From Sporomusa malonica (GTDB lineage Bacteria; Bacillota; Negativicutes; Sporomusales; Sporomusaceae): 64,000 nt of DNA. Of the stretch, positions 7,664 to 15,794 are shown in pieces. Position 1 is the stretch's first letter, and each line of letters starts with the position of its first letter. The position numbers were made by a program, and so were the translations under genes. The stretch is taken from NCBI RefSeq assembly GCF_041428715.1, contig NZ_CP155572.1; one strand, written 5' to 3'. The notes under the pieces were generated by a model. That model searched no databases. It saw only the letters and a list, made by a program, of their open reading frames with translations, and was not told where the DNA came from.

Positions 7664-8608
7664 ATCTCCGTTTTCCCTCGTACTTTCGTATCCTAGCGGC
7701 AGTCTGGCCTGTGCGGCGATAGGTGCGGCGATGGTGTTTCCGCTGCGGCTGTCGCCTGTGCAGGCCAGATGGGGTATGCGCGGCGCGGTTGGCCAATGGT
7801 TTTCTGGCCAGGCGCAGAGTTGGATGCCCCAAGCCGCCGTACTCTGGTAACCCCTTCCCCTCCCGCTAAACTCGGGAGGGGCCAGGGGAGGGTACGATAG
7901 CCCCGAAGCCATAGCGAAGGGTGCCGCGCGAGCGGTGGCGGACGTACGATAATGGCTTTTTTATGTCCAGCGACGCGGTAGCCCGGCAAAGCGTACCCGT
8001 CAGGGCAGGGCGTGGACATAAAGCCCAATTATCGGATGGCCGCCTTCCCTTACCTAGACAGGGAAGGGGTAGGGATGGGTGGACGGCAGGTCTGGGTGCG
8101 AGTGAAAGGAGTTCCCTGGCCTGCTACCCCTGCCAGGCTATGAGCTGCCACCCAAGCAGGATACGACTGCAAGCGTCAGCGGTGGCTGGCTGGGAGCGAA
8201 TGAGGATAGTGGAGCAAAAGCGAAACGGCGCAAGGAGCGGACGGACAGCCATGCAGTGGTATCCGTTGGTATTGCCGATGAGCGGAGCGGCCCGAGGACG
8301 GCAGGCGGAAGACGCGTGAGCGGCTGCAGCGCCGCCCGGAGGGACGCGGAGCGGGCTTGGTGTGGTCTCCCTATTTTTCATCGATGCCGTGGGGTTTTGC
8401 CTGCCCTTCGCGTTGTTGGTAGTTACATAGCGGTATCTAAATAGGATACACCTCTTTTCACGCCGGATGAATATGGTACAGCGTATGGCCGGTATACTGC
8501 TGGCGATCAGTGGAATGTTAATCTTTTTCAAACTAATTGGCTAAGAATTTGGGGTTCATTTACAGTTGCCGGAGCATGAGTGGAAACATACTAATGCAAG
8601 TGAAATGC
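7664..8608. other. GC-rich stretch without a convincing gene
   Basis: Several long overlapping open frames exist here only because the sequence is GC-rich; none has a good start signal or recognisable product. It contains inverted repeats such as CCCCTCCCGC...CGGGAGGGG (about 7859-7883). Near 8437-8580 one frame on the plus strand reads like a protein C-terminus (GTAYGRYTAGDQWNVNLF) but has no start, so it may be a gene remnant. Confidence 0.35.
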
Positions 8609-8800
8609 TCAATAATAATAAGGGGAACACTTCATGAAAGCAGGGTTGCATGCCGGCGGCTTTCTCGGTCTACAGGAAGGATAACAAAGTGGCATACAGC
8701 TCGGCAGACACTTTGGCATACAATTGGGTGCGCATGTCTGCCGTAGTTCAAACTCAGTTGGCCATTCTTCTAATTCTGGGTCATCCCAAAGTTTTTTCAT
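8609..8800 (-). CDS. Cys-rich CxPxC-repeat peptide
   Basis: A 63-residue product from an ATG at 8800 with GGAGGGG five bases upstream. An acidic, Trp-containing N-terminus (about residues 1-20) is followed by C-x-P-x-C units: CAPNCMPKCLPSCMPLCYPSC, then three more Pro/Cys groups and a terminal PYYY. Six cysteines fall at a strict four-residue period. The family is unknown to me. It might be a metal-binding peptide, a spore-coat-type protein or a RiPP precursor, but no modifying enzyme lies nearby. It is followed by a SHOCT gene upstream in the same orientation. Confidence 0.65.
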   Translation of the reverse strand: MKKLWDDPELEEWPTEFELRQTCAPNCMPKCLPSCMPLCYPSCRPRKPPACNPAFMKCSPYYY

Positions 8801-8992
8801 AATTACCCCTCCAGATAATGATGTACGGGAACTCTTTATGTAATATCTTATGTTGTTTATAGATAATGGGTACTGTGCCACCCTCTTAATAGATAAAAAG
8901 CATGAATAAATAATAAAATTTGTTTCTACCCCTAATTTGATAAGATAAGGAAAGCGACGGGTTGTTACTCCCCGTCGCTTTCCTGCATTCAC

Positions 8993-9247
8993 CTACTCAA
9001 TTTCTTTCTTTATCCGATCGTATTCATCGCGACTGATTTCTCCTTTAGCATAACGCTCTTTCAAAATATCAAGCGCCGTCCGAGTGGTTGTCAATGACCT
9101 GACATCTTGATTTCTCTGGGACATTTTCCTCACCAGCACAATGCCGCCCCAGAGGATAAGGCCCCAGAATAGGAGCATCGGCAACATCATTAGAATTCCA
9201 CCTCCGAATAAGCCTTCGGCCCCTGGGCCGTAAAACCATGAACACAT
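8993..9247 (-). CDS. SHOCT-domain small membrane protein (copy 1 of 4)
   Basis: 84 residues: one membrane segment (about 15-42) and a C-terminal SHOCT motif (ALDILKERYAKGEISRDEYD, then a short helix). GAGGTG precedes the ATG. SHOCT domains are short helical C-terminal modules whose role is not established. Three more proteins of this build occur at 48888, 49695 and 53617, so it belongs to an expanded local family. Confidence 0.8.
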   Translation of the reverse strand: MCSWFYGPGAEGLFGGGILMMLPMLLFWGLILWGGIVLVRKMSQRNQDVRSLTTTRTALDILKERYAKGEISRDEYDRIKKEIE

Positions 9248-9264
9248 ACTATTTCACCTCGTGT

Positions 9265-9408
9265 TTATTTTCTGTTACGTCGAAACCGGATGATAATGGT
9301 TGTGCCTTGGCCGCACGTACTGATCACGTCTACGGCAACACCGTGCCGTTCAAGGCGCATTCTATCAGTCATTTCCATCTGCCAGACGTACTCGGCCAAG
9401 TCCTTAGC
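9265..9408 (-). pseudogene. Remnant of a histidine kinase C-terminus
   Basis: Directly downstream of the orphan response regulator, the minus strand reads ...RMRLERHGVAVDV followed by ISTCGQGTTIIIRF, which resembles the G2 box and final strand of a HATPase_c domain (pattern S-x-x-G-x-G-T-T-x-x-I-x-F). Only about 48 codons remain and the rest of a kinase is absent. An ATG at 9378 exists but the gene is clearly not intact. I infer deletion of the partner kinase. Confidence 0.5.
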
Positions 9409-9422
9409 CTACATCTCAGAAA

Positions 9423-10151
9423 CTAAAGTATACCAGACGTGCTATCTCTCAATTTGTTGGCGCTGGCAAACCGATAACCCACTCCATGGACTGTTTGAAT
9501 AAATTCGTGTTCTCCCATATTTTTCGCTAATTTCCGTCTTAATGAGTGAATATGGGCATCAATCGAACGTGTAGTTCCTTTCAAATTTTTACCCCATATC
9601 ATCTCAATAATATCTGCCCGATTTAGTGTCTGCTCTGAGTGCAAAACCAGCATTCCCAAGATTCTAAACTCGGTCAGTGTCAATGTAATGTCACGCCCCT
9701 TGTAAGTGACTTGGAAATTTTCCAGGTTAATTGCCAGGTCGCCAGCCTGAAAAATCTCACTTGGCTTTGGTTTGCTAGTCTCTTGCCGCAGGATGACTTT
9801 GGCACGTTCTTCAATGTCTCGGCAACTAAACGGTTTTAACAGATAGTCATCAGCACCTGCCGCTAAGGCTTTGGGACGTTCACTCTCTTTACCATTCTCA
9901 CCGACTACAATGATTGGAACATCCATTTTTTCTTTTATCTGAGTTAACACTTCCCAACCATCAAGATCTGGTAAGACGATATCAAGAATGATAATATCCG
10001 GCTTCCAGGTTGTCAGCAGTTGCAACGTTTCATCACCAGTAGCAGTTCTATATAGGCAAAAATAGTCATTCTCCAAAAATGTCTTCAGCACCTTTGCCAT
10101 TCCTAAGTCTTTAGTCACTAAAAGCACAGAGAATTGGTTTGTTCTTTGCAT
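9423..10151 (-). CDS. OmpR-family response regulator, orphan
   Basis: 242 residues from the ATG at 10151 (GAGGTGAC upstream). The receiver domain has the phosphoacceptor in DIIILDIVLPDLDGW and the conserved K of LLKPF; the C-terminal winged helix has the OmpR/PhoB ending VHGVGYRF. The usual second acidic residue pair is replaced by LVTKD, which departs from the DD pocket of its paralogues and may alter phosphorylation. No intact kinase gene is adjacent; a kinase remnant lies downstream. Four tandem 11-bp boxes precede it (10337-10390), so it is in the regulon it might control. Confidence 0.9.
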   Translation of the reverse strand: MQRTNQFSVLLVTKDLGMAKVLKTFLENDYFCLYRTATGDETLQLLTTWKPDIIILDIVLPDLDGWEVLTQIKEKMDVPIIVVGENGKESERPKALAAGADDYLLKPFSCRDIEERAKVILRQETSKPKPSEIFQAGDLAINLENFQVTYKGRDITLTLTEFRILGMLVLHSEQTLNRADIIEMIWGKNLKGTTRSIDAHIHSLRRKLAKNMGEHEFIQTVHGVGYRFASANKLRDSTSGIL

Positions 10152-10336
10152 TCTGTCACCTCGGTCATTATTTTGCCTATCGTTAGGAATGAGACAGCAT
10201 CCTTTATTCATCTTGTTGTCTTATACACGTATCGTACCAGACCGGCAGCCCCACCAGCCCTTGGGGTTCGTATGTAAGGTTTTTTTACAAGTATTGCTTG
10301 ACTTAATTAGCTAGTCTTTGGAATTCGATCACTTTA

Positions 10337-10390
10337 AAGATACCATATAATTATGAAGAACCTGTGAATTATTAATGAAAAACTTATGAA
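10337..10390 (-). promoter_or_regulatory. TTCA 11-bp-repeat promoter, orphan response regulator
   Basis: In the minus direction four TTCA boxes at exact 11-bp spacing (plus-strand TGAA at 10354, 10365, 10376, 10387), then 11 bases and -10 TATCTT (10342-10337). No -35 hexamer is seen. Confidence 0.8.
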
Positions 10391-10423
10391 TCTTTCCAAT
10401 ATAACTTACTCATAACAAGCAAC

Positions 10424-10448
10424 GAACCCTAGCCTTGGGCTAGGGTTC
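10424..10448. repeat. Inverted repeat at the 3' end of the 58-residue gene
   Basis: An 11-bp perfect stem (GAACCCTAGCC with its complement) and a 3-base loop. It overlaps the stop codon of the minus-strand gene. There is no long T run in either direction, so termination is possible but weak. Confidence 0.5.
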
Positions 10449-10616
10449 TATAAGTAGGGGGGAGGTTGGTTGATTTATATAAACCAGATGGCTGTTAACC
10501 ATCCGGGTCGCTATTACTATCCCATATCTTCGTTCGCCTTCAGTTTTGCAATTACATTGATAACATACATTATCACAAACAAGTTCATAAAAAACAGAAT
10601 CCACATCATCTGCCAT
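10440..10616 (-). CDS. Small Cys-containing hypothetical protein
   Basis: 58 residues from an ATG at 10616 with GTGGAG just upstream. It contains a cluster of four cysteines (CDNVCYQCNC, residues 13-22) that could bind metal. No family is recognised. Support comes mainly from a complete repeat promoter (10656-10687) whose predicted start lies about 30 bases upstream. That promoter lies inside the 3' end of the histidine kinase gene. Confidence 0.5.
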   Translation of the reverse strand: MADDVDSVFYELVCDNVCYQCNCKTEGERRYGIVIATRMVNSHLVYINQPTSPLLIEP

Positions 10617-10629
10617 CACTCCACTACAT

Positions 10630-11844
10630 TTAGTTCGCTTTGTCTTGATATGTATATAATACACGATCATTGTGAAGAACTGATGAAGATATTATGGCTT
10701 TTTCGTGAACTTTTGCGGGCAACATGACATAAAAAGAACTACCCTTACCTATTGTGCTCTCTACCTGTACTTTACCACCGTGAATTTCCGTAAGTTGTTT
10801 GACGATAGCCAGGCCAAGGCCTGTACCCCCACTTTTTCTATCTCGCGATTTATCGCCCCGGTAAAAATGGTCAAAAATATACGGTAAATCAGCAGTGTTA
10901 ATACCTGGGCCATTGTCGGCAACAGTAACCTTTATCCAGTCTTGCTCTTCTATTTTTGTTAACTTAGTAGAAACGGTTACTTGCCCGCCGGTCGGTGTAT
11001 AGCGAATGGCGTTAGTGATGAGGTTATAGAATATCTGGCATATTCTATCGCCATCAGCGGTAATTGGCGGTAGTTCTTGCGCCAAGTTTTGCTTTATTAT
11101 GATTTCTTTTTCATCAGCAAGAGGTTTTAGCATATACAAGGCCCGCTCAATCGTCTGATTGGCGGCAACTGCTTTGACCTCTAATGACAGTTGGCGCACT
11201 TCGGCAAGCGACAAGTCCTTCAAGTCTTTGATTAGGCGCGATAAGCGGACAGCCTCTTCGTGGAGGGAAGTTAACTGTTTTTGGTTAGGCTCAATGATGC
11301 CATCAATCATTCCCTCCAGATGGCCTTGGATAACAGCAAGCGGTGTTCTGAGTTCATGGGCTATGTTGGCGAGAAACTGCTGCCTTAGCTTATTGTTATT
11401 ATCCAGCGTTTCCGCCATGCTGTTAAATATCAGGGCAAGGCTTCCTACTTCATCCTTTGAGGTTACGGGTACTTTCTGAGCAAAATTTCCCCGCTCAATC
11501 TCCAGAGCAGCGGCGCTTACTTTGCGCAAAGGTATGGTAATACTGCGGGCCAAGGCATAACTTGCCGCCAACCCGGTGACTAATAGGGCTACGCCAACCC
11601 AAATAAGTGATTGATGTACTGATGTTAAAAAATTCTGCTCTGATGCTCCCATCATGACAGCCTGCCCATGACCGCCTGGGCTCATGTGAGTCATCATACT
11701 GCGGTGCATTTCCATTTGCTGAACGGTAACATACTCTTGGAATAAATCGGTCATTTGCGAGTTAGCCAAATAGATAAGCAAAACTACGGTTATGGCCACT
11801 GCCAGGAACATGAGTCCTGTAATCCGGTAGATAATGCTATTCAT
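10630..11844 (-). CDS. Histidine kinase with Met/His-rich sensor loop
   Basis: 404 residues: membrane segment 1 (8-28), a short extracytoplasmic loop (29-75) containing the Met/His cluster MHRSMMTHMSPGGHG, membrane segment 2 (76-98), HAMP (about 99-150), HisKA with H-E-L-R-T-P (IAHELRTPLAV) and HATPase_c (N box NLITNAIRYTP, G1 DNGPGI, F box, G2 GTGLGLAI). CusS/BaeS-like organisation, but the sensor is very short. Copper or silver sensing is inferred from the Met/His loop. It overlaps its response regulator by eight bases and is paralogous to the kinase at 54083. Confidence 0.92.
   Translation of the reverse strand: MNSIIYRITGLMFLAVAITVVLLIYLANSQMTDLFQEYVTVQQMEMHRSMMTHMSPGGHGQAVMMGASEQNFLTSVHQSLIWVGVALLVTGLAASYALARSITIPLRKVSAAALEIERGNFAQKVPVTSKDEVGSLALIFNSMAETLDNNNKLRQQFLANIAHELRTPLAVIQGHLEGMIDGIIEPNQKQLTSLHEEAVRLSRLIKDLKDLSLAEVRQLSLEVKAVAANQTIERALYMLKPLADEKEIIIKQNLAQELPPITADGDRICQIFYNLITNAIRYTPTGGQVTVSTKLTKIEEQDWIKVTVADNGPGINTADLPYIFDHFYRGDKSRDRKSGGTGLGLAIVKQLTEIHGGKVQVESTIGKGSSFYVMLPAKVHEKAIISSSVLHNDRVLYTYQDKAN
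10656..10687 (-). promoter_or_regulatory. TTCA 11-bp-repeat promoter, 58-residue gene
   Basis: Two TTCA boxes 11 bp apart (TGAA at 10673 and 10684 on plus), then 11 bases and TATTAT (10661-10656). It is embedded in the kinase coding sequence. Confidence 0.7.
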
Positions 11845-12532
11845 TTTGGCTACCTGCCATACGGTAGCCTACACCATAGACGGTTAAAATGTATACCGGC
11901 TCTTTGGGGTTATCCTCAATCTTTCGTCGCAGATTCTTGACATGTGCGTCAACTGTGCGTTCATAGCCCTCAAAGGAATAGCCTTGCGTCTGCTCAACAA
12001 TTTGTAATCGGCTAAATACCCGCCCCGGGTTACCAGCCAATAGTTCCAATATCTTAAACTCGGTCGGTGTGAGCTCAACAGGTTGCCCGCCTTTTGTTAC
12101 CTGATACTGTTCCAAGTCAATGAGTACATCTCCCATTCGCAGGGGTATAGGCTTACTAGTTGTCCCCTTGGTCCGGCGCAAGATAGCTTTAACACGGGCC
12201 ACGACTTCTTTGGGGCTAAACGGCTTGGTCACATAATCATCGGCGCCAATTTCCAGGCCGACTAATCTGTCACTCTCTTCATCCCTGGCAGTCAACATTA
12301 AGATAGGCACCTCGCTGTCCCGCCTGAGCGTCCTGCAGATATCCCAGCCATCCATCCCTGGCAACATTAAGTCAAGCACCAGGATATCGGGTTGTTTGTC
12401 ACGGGCTGTTTTCAAAGCAGCCAGACCATCATTGGCAGTGTACACTATAAACCCATCTTTCTGAAAATACAATTCTAGCAACTCTACCAACTTTACATCA
12501 TCATCAACAATTAAAACCGACCTTTGTGTCAT
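11837..12532 (-). CDS. OmpR-family response regulator paired with the Met/His kinase
   Basis: 231 residues: receiver with acidic pocket (VLIVDDDVKLVELL), phosphoacceptor in LVLDLMLPGMDGW and TKPFSPKEV; winged helix with ELTPTEFKILELL and ending VYGVGYRM. GGAGGG precedes the ATG. It overlaps the kinase. It is a close paralogue of the regulator at 55179, and one or both may bind the 11-bp TTCA repeats. Its own promoter region shows no repeat box. Confidence 0.93.
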   Translation of the reverse strand: MTQRSVLIVDDDVKLVELLELYFQKDGFIVYTANDGLAALKTARDKQPDILVLDLMLPGMDGWDICRTLRRDSEVPILMLTARDEESDRLVGLEIGADDYVTKPFSPKEVVARVKAILRRTKGTTSKPIPLRMGDVLIDLEQYQVTKGGQPVELTPTEFKILELLAGNPGRVFSRLQIVEQTQGYSFEGYERTVDAHVKNLRRKIEDNPKEPVYILTVYGVGYRMAGSQNE

Positions 12533-12559
12533 GTTCTTCCCTCCAGTAGTATCCTTTGC

Positions 12560-12592
12560 AAAGACTGGCGCCCTATACAGACGCCAGTCTTT
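12560..12592 (-). terminator. Hairpin after the MCP gene
   Basis: An 11-bp stem AAAGACTGGCG / CGCCAGTCTTT between the MCP stop and the response regulator start. The T run is short. Confidence 0.55.
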
Positions 12593-12594
12593 AT

Positions 12595-14310
12595 TTAGAC
12601 TTTAAACTTTTGCACTGCATCTTCGAGTTGCTGAGCCATGTGGGCCAAGCGTTGGCTGGACGCTGCCATTTCTTCCATGGAAGCCGACTGCTCCTCGGTT
12701 GCGGCCGAGATGGTTTGTGCTTCAGCGGCGGTATTCTTACTGATTTGTTCGATATTTTGAATAGAGCTTACGATCTGCCGGCTGCCGCCTGCTACTTCAT
12801 GAATGGAAGCCGATATATCGGCGACTTGGGTGGATACTTGCTCTACAAGCACCATAATTTGTTCAAATGCGTACCCGGCTGTGTTTACCACCTCGGTACC
12901 TGCTCTCACTTCCTTGGTTCCTGATTCCATGGCGGTAACGGCTTGTGTGGTATCACCCTGGATTTCACTAATGAGTCCGGCAATCTGCTTAGCCGCCTCT
13001 TGGGATTGTTCGGCAAGCTTGCGCACTTCTTCGGCGACCACGGAAAAACCGCGCCCCTGTTCCCCAGCTCTGGCAGCTTCAATGGCGGCGTTAAGCGCCA
13101 GTAGATTGGTCTGGCTGGCGATACCGGCAATGGTATCAACAATCTGACCAATCTCATTTGACCGCACGCCTAGTTTGGTCACTAGTGTTGCCAGATTAGC
13201 CACCGTTCCTTCAATGCTGGCCATTTGCCGTACAGCCGCTGCTACAGCCTTATTACCCTCTTGGGCAGTATGAGCCCCTTGGTTGGCAACCCCAACTACA
13301 GTACCGGCGTTTTCGGCTACATGCTGAATACTGGCTGACATCTTATCTACTATGCCAGACGTTTCGTTTACCGCTTGGGATTGCTCTTGTGTCCCGTGGG
13401 CGACTTCCATTACCGACGTGGCAACTTGGGTTGCCGCTTGCGCTGATTGCTCAGCGCCCTCAGTCAGAACGGCTGAGGCGGCGGCTACCTGCTCGACTGA
13501 GTCTGTAACCTGCGACACTAGTTTACGCAGGTTTTCGGTCATAATATTGAACGCTTGGCCAAGCTTCCCAATCTCGTCTTGGGATAGGGCGACAACGGTC
13601 TTGCCGGTGAAATCTCCTTTGGCCATTTCTTCGGCCCGTTCAACCATATTTTGCAGCGGGCTAACAATAACTTGGGCGATATAGCGGCCAAGTCCAAGTG
13701 CTGCTATCATGGCAATCACAGTGATAGCAATAATCCAGGTAATTGCCTCAGATGCCTCCTTAGCGCTGTGCTCTGCTCGAGTGGCAGCTTGCTTGGCCTC
13801 GTTGTTGGCCATTTCCTCTAGCATGCTGTTCGCATGCTCAACATGCCCGGCCGCATTTTTCTCAAAATAGGCGTAGGCTTCCTGTTTTTTACCCGCCAAC
13901 GCCAATTCTATCGCTTTATGCCGTTCCTGATGATAGGTATTGAACATTTTCTCAATCTGCATCAGCTTTTCTTTTTCATCATCATGAACTACCGTCTCAT
14001 ATTGTTTAAACAGCTGTTCAACATCGTCCATCCGGGTCTTGGCTTCAGCAAGCAGCTTATTTTCTTTGGTTTTATCCATGTGGGCCAGAAGGACTTCCAT
14101 AGTAATACCCAGCGCAGCCTGCGACTGACTGCGGGCGGCATTAACCCATTTGACTGGCAGCAGGTTTTTGGCATACATGTCATCTTGCGACTTTTTAATA
14201 TGGGTGGTTGCCTTAAAACCTACATAACCGATAATTCCCGAAAAAAACACCATCATGAGTACTAAGCTAAGTATTTTCCGCGCTGTTGGCAAATTCCGAA
14301 ACCATTGCAT
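12595..14310 (-). CDS. Methyl-accepting chemotaxis protein, four-helix-bundle sensor
   Basis: 571 residues from the ATG at 14310. Membrane segment 1 (about 15-35), a periplasmic four-helix-bundle MCP sensor (about 36-195), membrane segment 2, HAMP, and a cytoplasmic signalling domain with the conserved hairpin tip (IASQTNLLALNAAIEAARAG). The upstream in-frame codons in the longer frame lack a ribosome binding site. Its leader is one of two copies of a ~67-bp repeat. Its place beside the metal-sensing two-component genes suggests a related ligand, which is only inference. Confidence 0.9.
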   Translation of the reverse strand: MQWFRNLPTARKILSLVLMMVFFSGIIGYVGFKATTHIKKSQDDMYAKNLLPVKWVNAARSQSQAALGITMEVLLAHMDKTKENKLLAEAKTRMDDVEQLFKQYETVVHDDEKEKLMQIEKMFNTYHQERHKAIELALAGKKQEAYAYFEKNAAGHVEHANSMLEEMANNEAKQAATRAEHSAKEASEAITWIIAITVIAMIAALGLGRYIAQVIVSPLQNMVERAEEMAKGDFTGKTVVALSQDEIGKLGQAFNIMTENLRKLVSQVTDSVEQVAAASAVLTEGAEQSAQAATQVATSVMEVAHGTQEQSQAVNETSGIVDKMSASIQHVAENAGTVVGVANQGAHTAQEGNKAVAAAVRQMASIEGTVANLATLVTKLGVRSNEIGQIVDTIAGIASQTNLLALNAAIEAARAGEQGRGFSVVAEEVRKLAEQSQEAAKQIAGLISEIQGDTTQAVTAMESGTKEVRAGTEVVNTAGYAFEQIMVLVEQVSTQVADISASIHEVAGGSRQIVSSIQNIEQISKNTAAEAQTISAATEEQSASMEEMAASSQRLAHMAQQLEDAVQKFKV

Positions 14311-14313
14311 CTT

Positions 14314-14380
14314 CCTAAAAACCCCTCTCAATTTATGATAGACTATTGGCATTTATTAACGCAGATAATTCAAAGGTTTG
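14314..14380. repeat. ~67-bp direct repeat, copy 1
   Basis: Similar to 14908-14978. Both contain ACCCTCTCAATTT-like and TTGGCATTTATTAA blocks, and copy 2 has inverted ends AAAACCCT / AGGGTTTT. This copy lies directly upstream of the MCP start. Confidence 0.6.
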
Positions 14381-14515
14381 TGTTTAATACCGCTACCCCG
14401 CCACCTATTGTCACAAAATTTTACCAAATACAACCATTTAACTATTCGTTCGAGAGGATTTTTGCTGCCTTCGCCGAATGTGATAAACATATTATGTTGA
14501 AGGAGATGATCAATT

Positions 14516-14893
14516 GTGAACAAACGTTGGTCCAAACTCATGCTATCTTTCACGCTAATTACTCTTCTTGTCGGTGCTGCACTAGCTCCTGCTTTGCCAG
14601 TATCGGCCGCATCGGCCCAGCAGTCGCCCGCCCAAATGACTCCCATGATGGATAAAGACAAAATGATGAATATGATGCAGTCACCGGAAATGAAGCCTAT
14701 GATGATGAGCATGATGAAAGACATGATGATGTCACCGGAAATGAAGCCCATGATGATGGATATGATGAAAGATATGATGCAATCGCCCGAAATGAAAGAT
14801 ATGATGCAGAATATGATGAAAGATATGATGTCCAAACATACAGCTGAAACGCCGCAACAATCGGCTGATCACACTAAGCACTCGCAACAATAG
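14516..14893 (+). CDS. Met-rich secreted protein with PEMK-MM repeats
   Basis: 125 residues starting at GTG (AAGGAGATG upstream). A signal peptide (1-30, cleavage near VSAAS) precedes repeats of S-P-E-M-K-P-M-M-M-x-M-M-K-D-M-M (residues about 55-105) and a His/Gln tail. Roughly a third of the mature protein is Met, which suits soft-metal (Cu+/Ag+) binding outside the membrane. The protein at 60871 is built the same way. Flanked by two copies of a direct repeat. Confidence 0.8.
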   Translation: MNKRWSKLMLSFTLITLLVGAALAPALPVSAASAQQSPAQMTPMMDKDKMMNMMQSPEMKPMMMSMMKDMMMSPEMKPMMMDMMKDMMQSPEMKDMMQNMMKDMMSKHTAETPQQSADHTKHSQQ

Positions 14894-14907
14894 TATCAAT
14901 CTGCCAT

Positions 14908-14978
14908 CTTAAAGAAAACCCTCTCAATTTTTGATAATCTCTTGGCATTTATTAAAGTAGATAAATCAAGGGTTTTCT
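14908..14978. repeat. ~67-bp direct repeat, copy 2
   Basis: Same orientation as 14314-14380 and downstream of the Met-rich gene. Terminal inverted AAAACCCT and AGGGTTTT could form the base of a hairpin. Confidence 0.6.
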
Positions 14979-15163
14979 CCTAGCACCAAAATTCACTTCC
15001 CTCCATATTAATGGGGGGATTTTTTTTGTTTTTTCAACTAAACATGGGGGATTACTGAGTAAACTAGACCCTGACGTATTGCCTTATTTACATATATAAT
15101 TCCATTGTCTATTTCGTTACATTATGTTCTATAACCTTTTACTTTGTCACTCTATAGGAAATT

Positions 15164-15589
15164 TTAGATGTTTTTGGATAATATAGCTACTAACACTGGC
15201 CGCATCCGCTCATCGGTACGCGCCATATGATCAAAGTGTTTGACATACCATACCGCCAGTGCAAAAAAGCCAAATCCTCCAGCAATTGATGTCACCAAGC
15301 TGTCTATCCCCAGGTAGGGAGCTGCGTAATTTCCCGCCAGCGCACCGGCGAACGCCGCAAGTAATGGCACCATATAGACAACAAATGCCGCCTTGAGCAT
15401 ATTCACCTCACGAATCTCAATGGCTACTCGCTGACCGGGTTTGGCATCAACCGAGTTTAGGGCTTCAACAATGAGGGCTGTATTGCCTGGGCATGAGCCG
15501 CAATTTTCACAGTCGCTATGCCGGCTAGCCTTAACCTTGGCCATCTTACCGATTACTTCCAGAACGATACCTTCTTGCTGTTTATCCAT
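15164..15589 (-). CDS. rseC: SoxR-reducing/RseC family membrane protein
   Basis: 141 residues from the ATG at 15589 (GGAG nine bases upstream). N-terminal beta region with the cysteine cluster CENCGSCPG (about 25-35), then two membrane segments (about 65-110). RseC/MucC proteins couple to the Rnf electron-transfer complex and SoxR reduction or envelope stress. No rnf genes are nearby. Three 11-bp boxes precede it, placing it in the repeat regulon. Confidence 0.88.
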   Translation of the reverse strand: MDKQQEGIVLEVIGKMAKVKASRHSDCENCGSCPGNTALIVEALNSVDAKPGQRVAIEIREVNMLKAAFVVYMVPLLAAFAGALAGNYAAPYLGIDSLVTSIAGGFGFFALAVWYVKHFDHMARTDERMRPVLVAILSKNI

Positions 15590-15632
15590 TCTTTCCACTC
15601 TCCGTTTCCAATTTCATTACTCATTTACCTAT

Positions 15633-15675
15633 ATTATACAAATTAAATATGAATATCTTATGAATATGGCATGAA
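15633..15675 (-). promoter_or_regulatory. TTCA 11-bp-repeat promoter, rseC
   Basis: Three TTCA boxes at 11-bp spacing (TGAA at 15650, 15661, 15672), 11 bases, then TATAAT (15638-15633). Confidence 0.82.
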
Positions 15676-15711
15676 GATATTATGAGTTTTGCTGAGAACT
15701 GGCGAACAACA

Positions 15712-15757
15712 AAATATCCTGCAAGGTCTCCCCTTACAGGATATTTCCAACCACTTT
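15712..15757 (-). terminator. Terminator of the HMA-TauE-cupredoxin gene
   Basis: An imperfect stem AAATATCCTG / CAGGATATTT just after the stop, of the same type as hairpins at 25719 and 34547. Confidence 0.6.
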
Positions 15758-15794
15758 ATAACACTGGGGAAATTGCTCCCCCAAAGATATATCC

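Noticed and set aside
7455..8531. Several 110-135-residue overlapping frames on both strands
   Set aside because: They exist because the region is GC-rich; starts are unsupported and frames overlap each other extensively.
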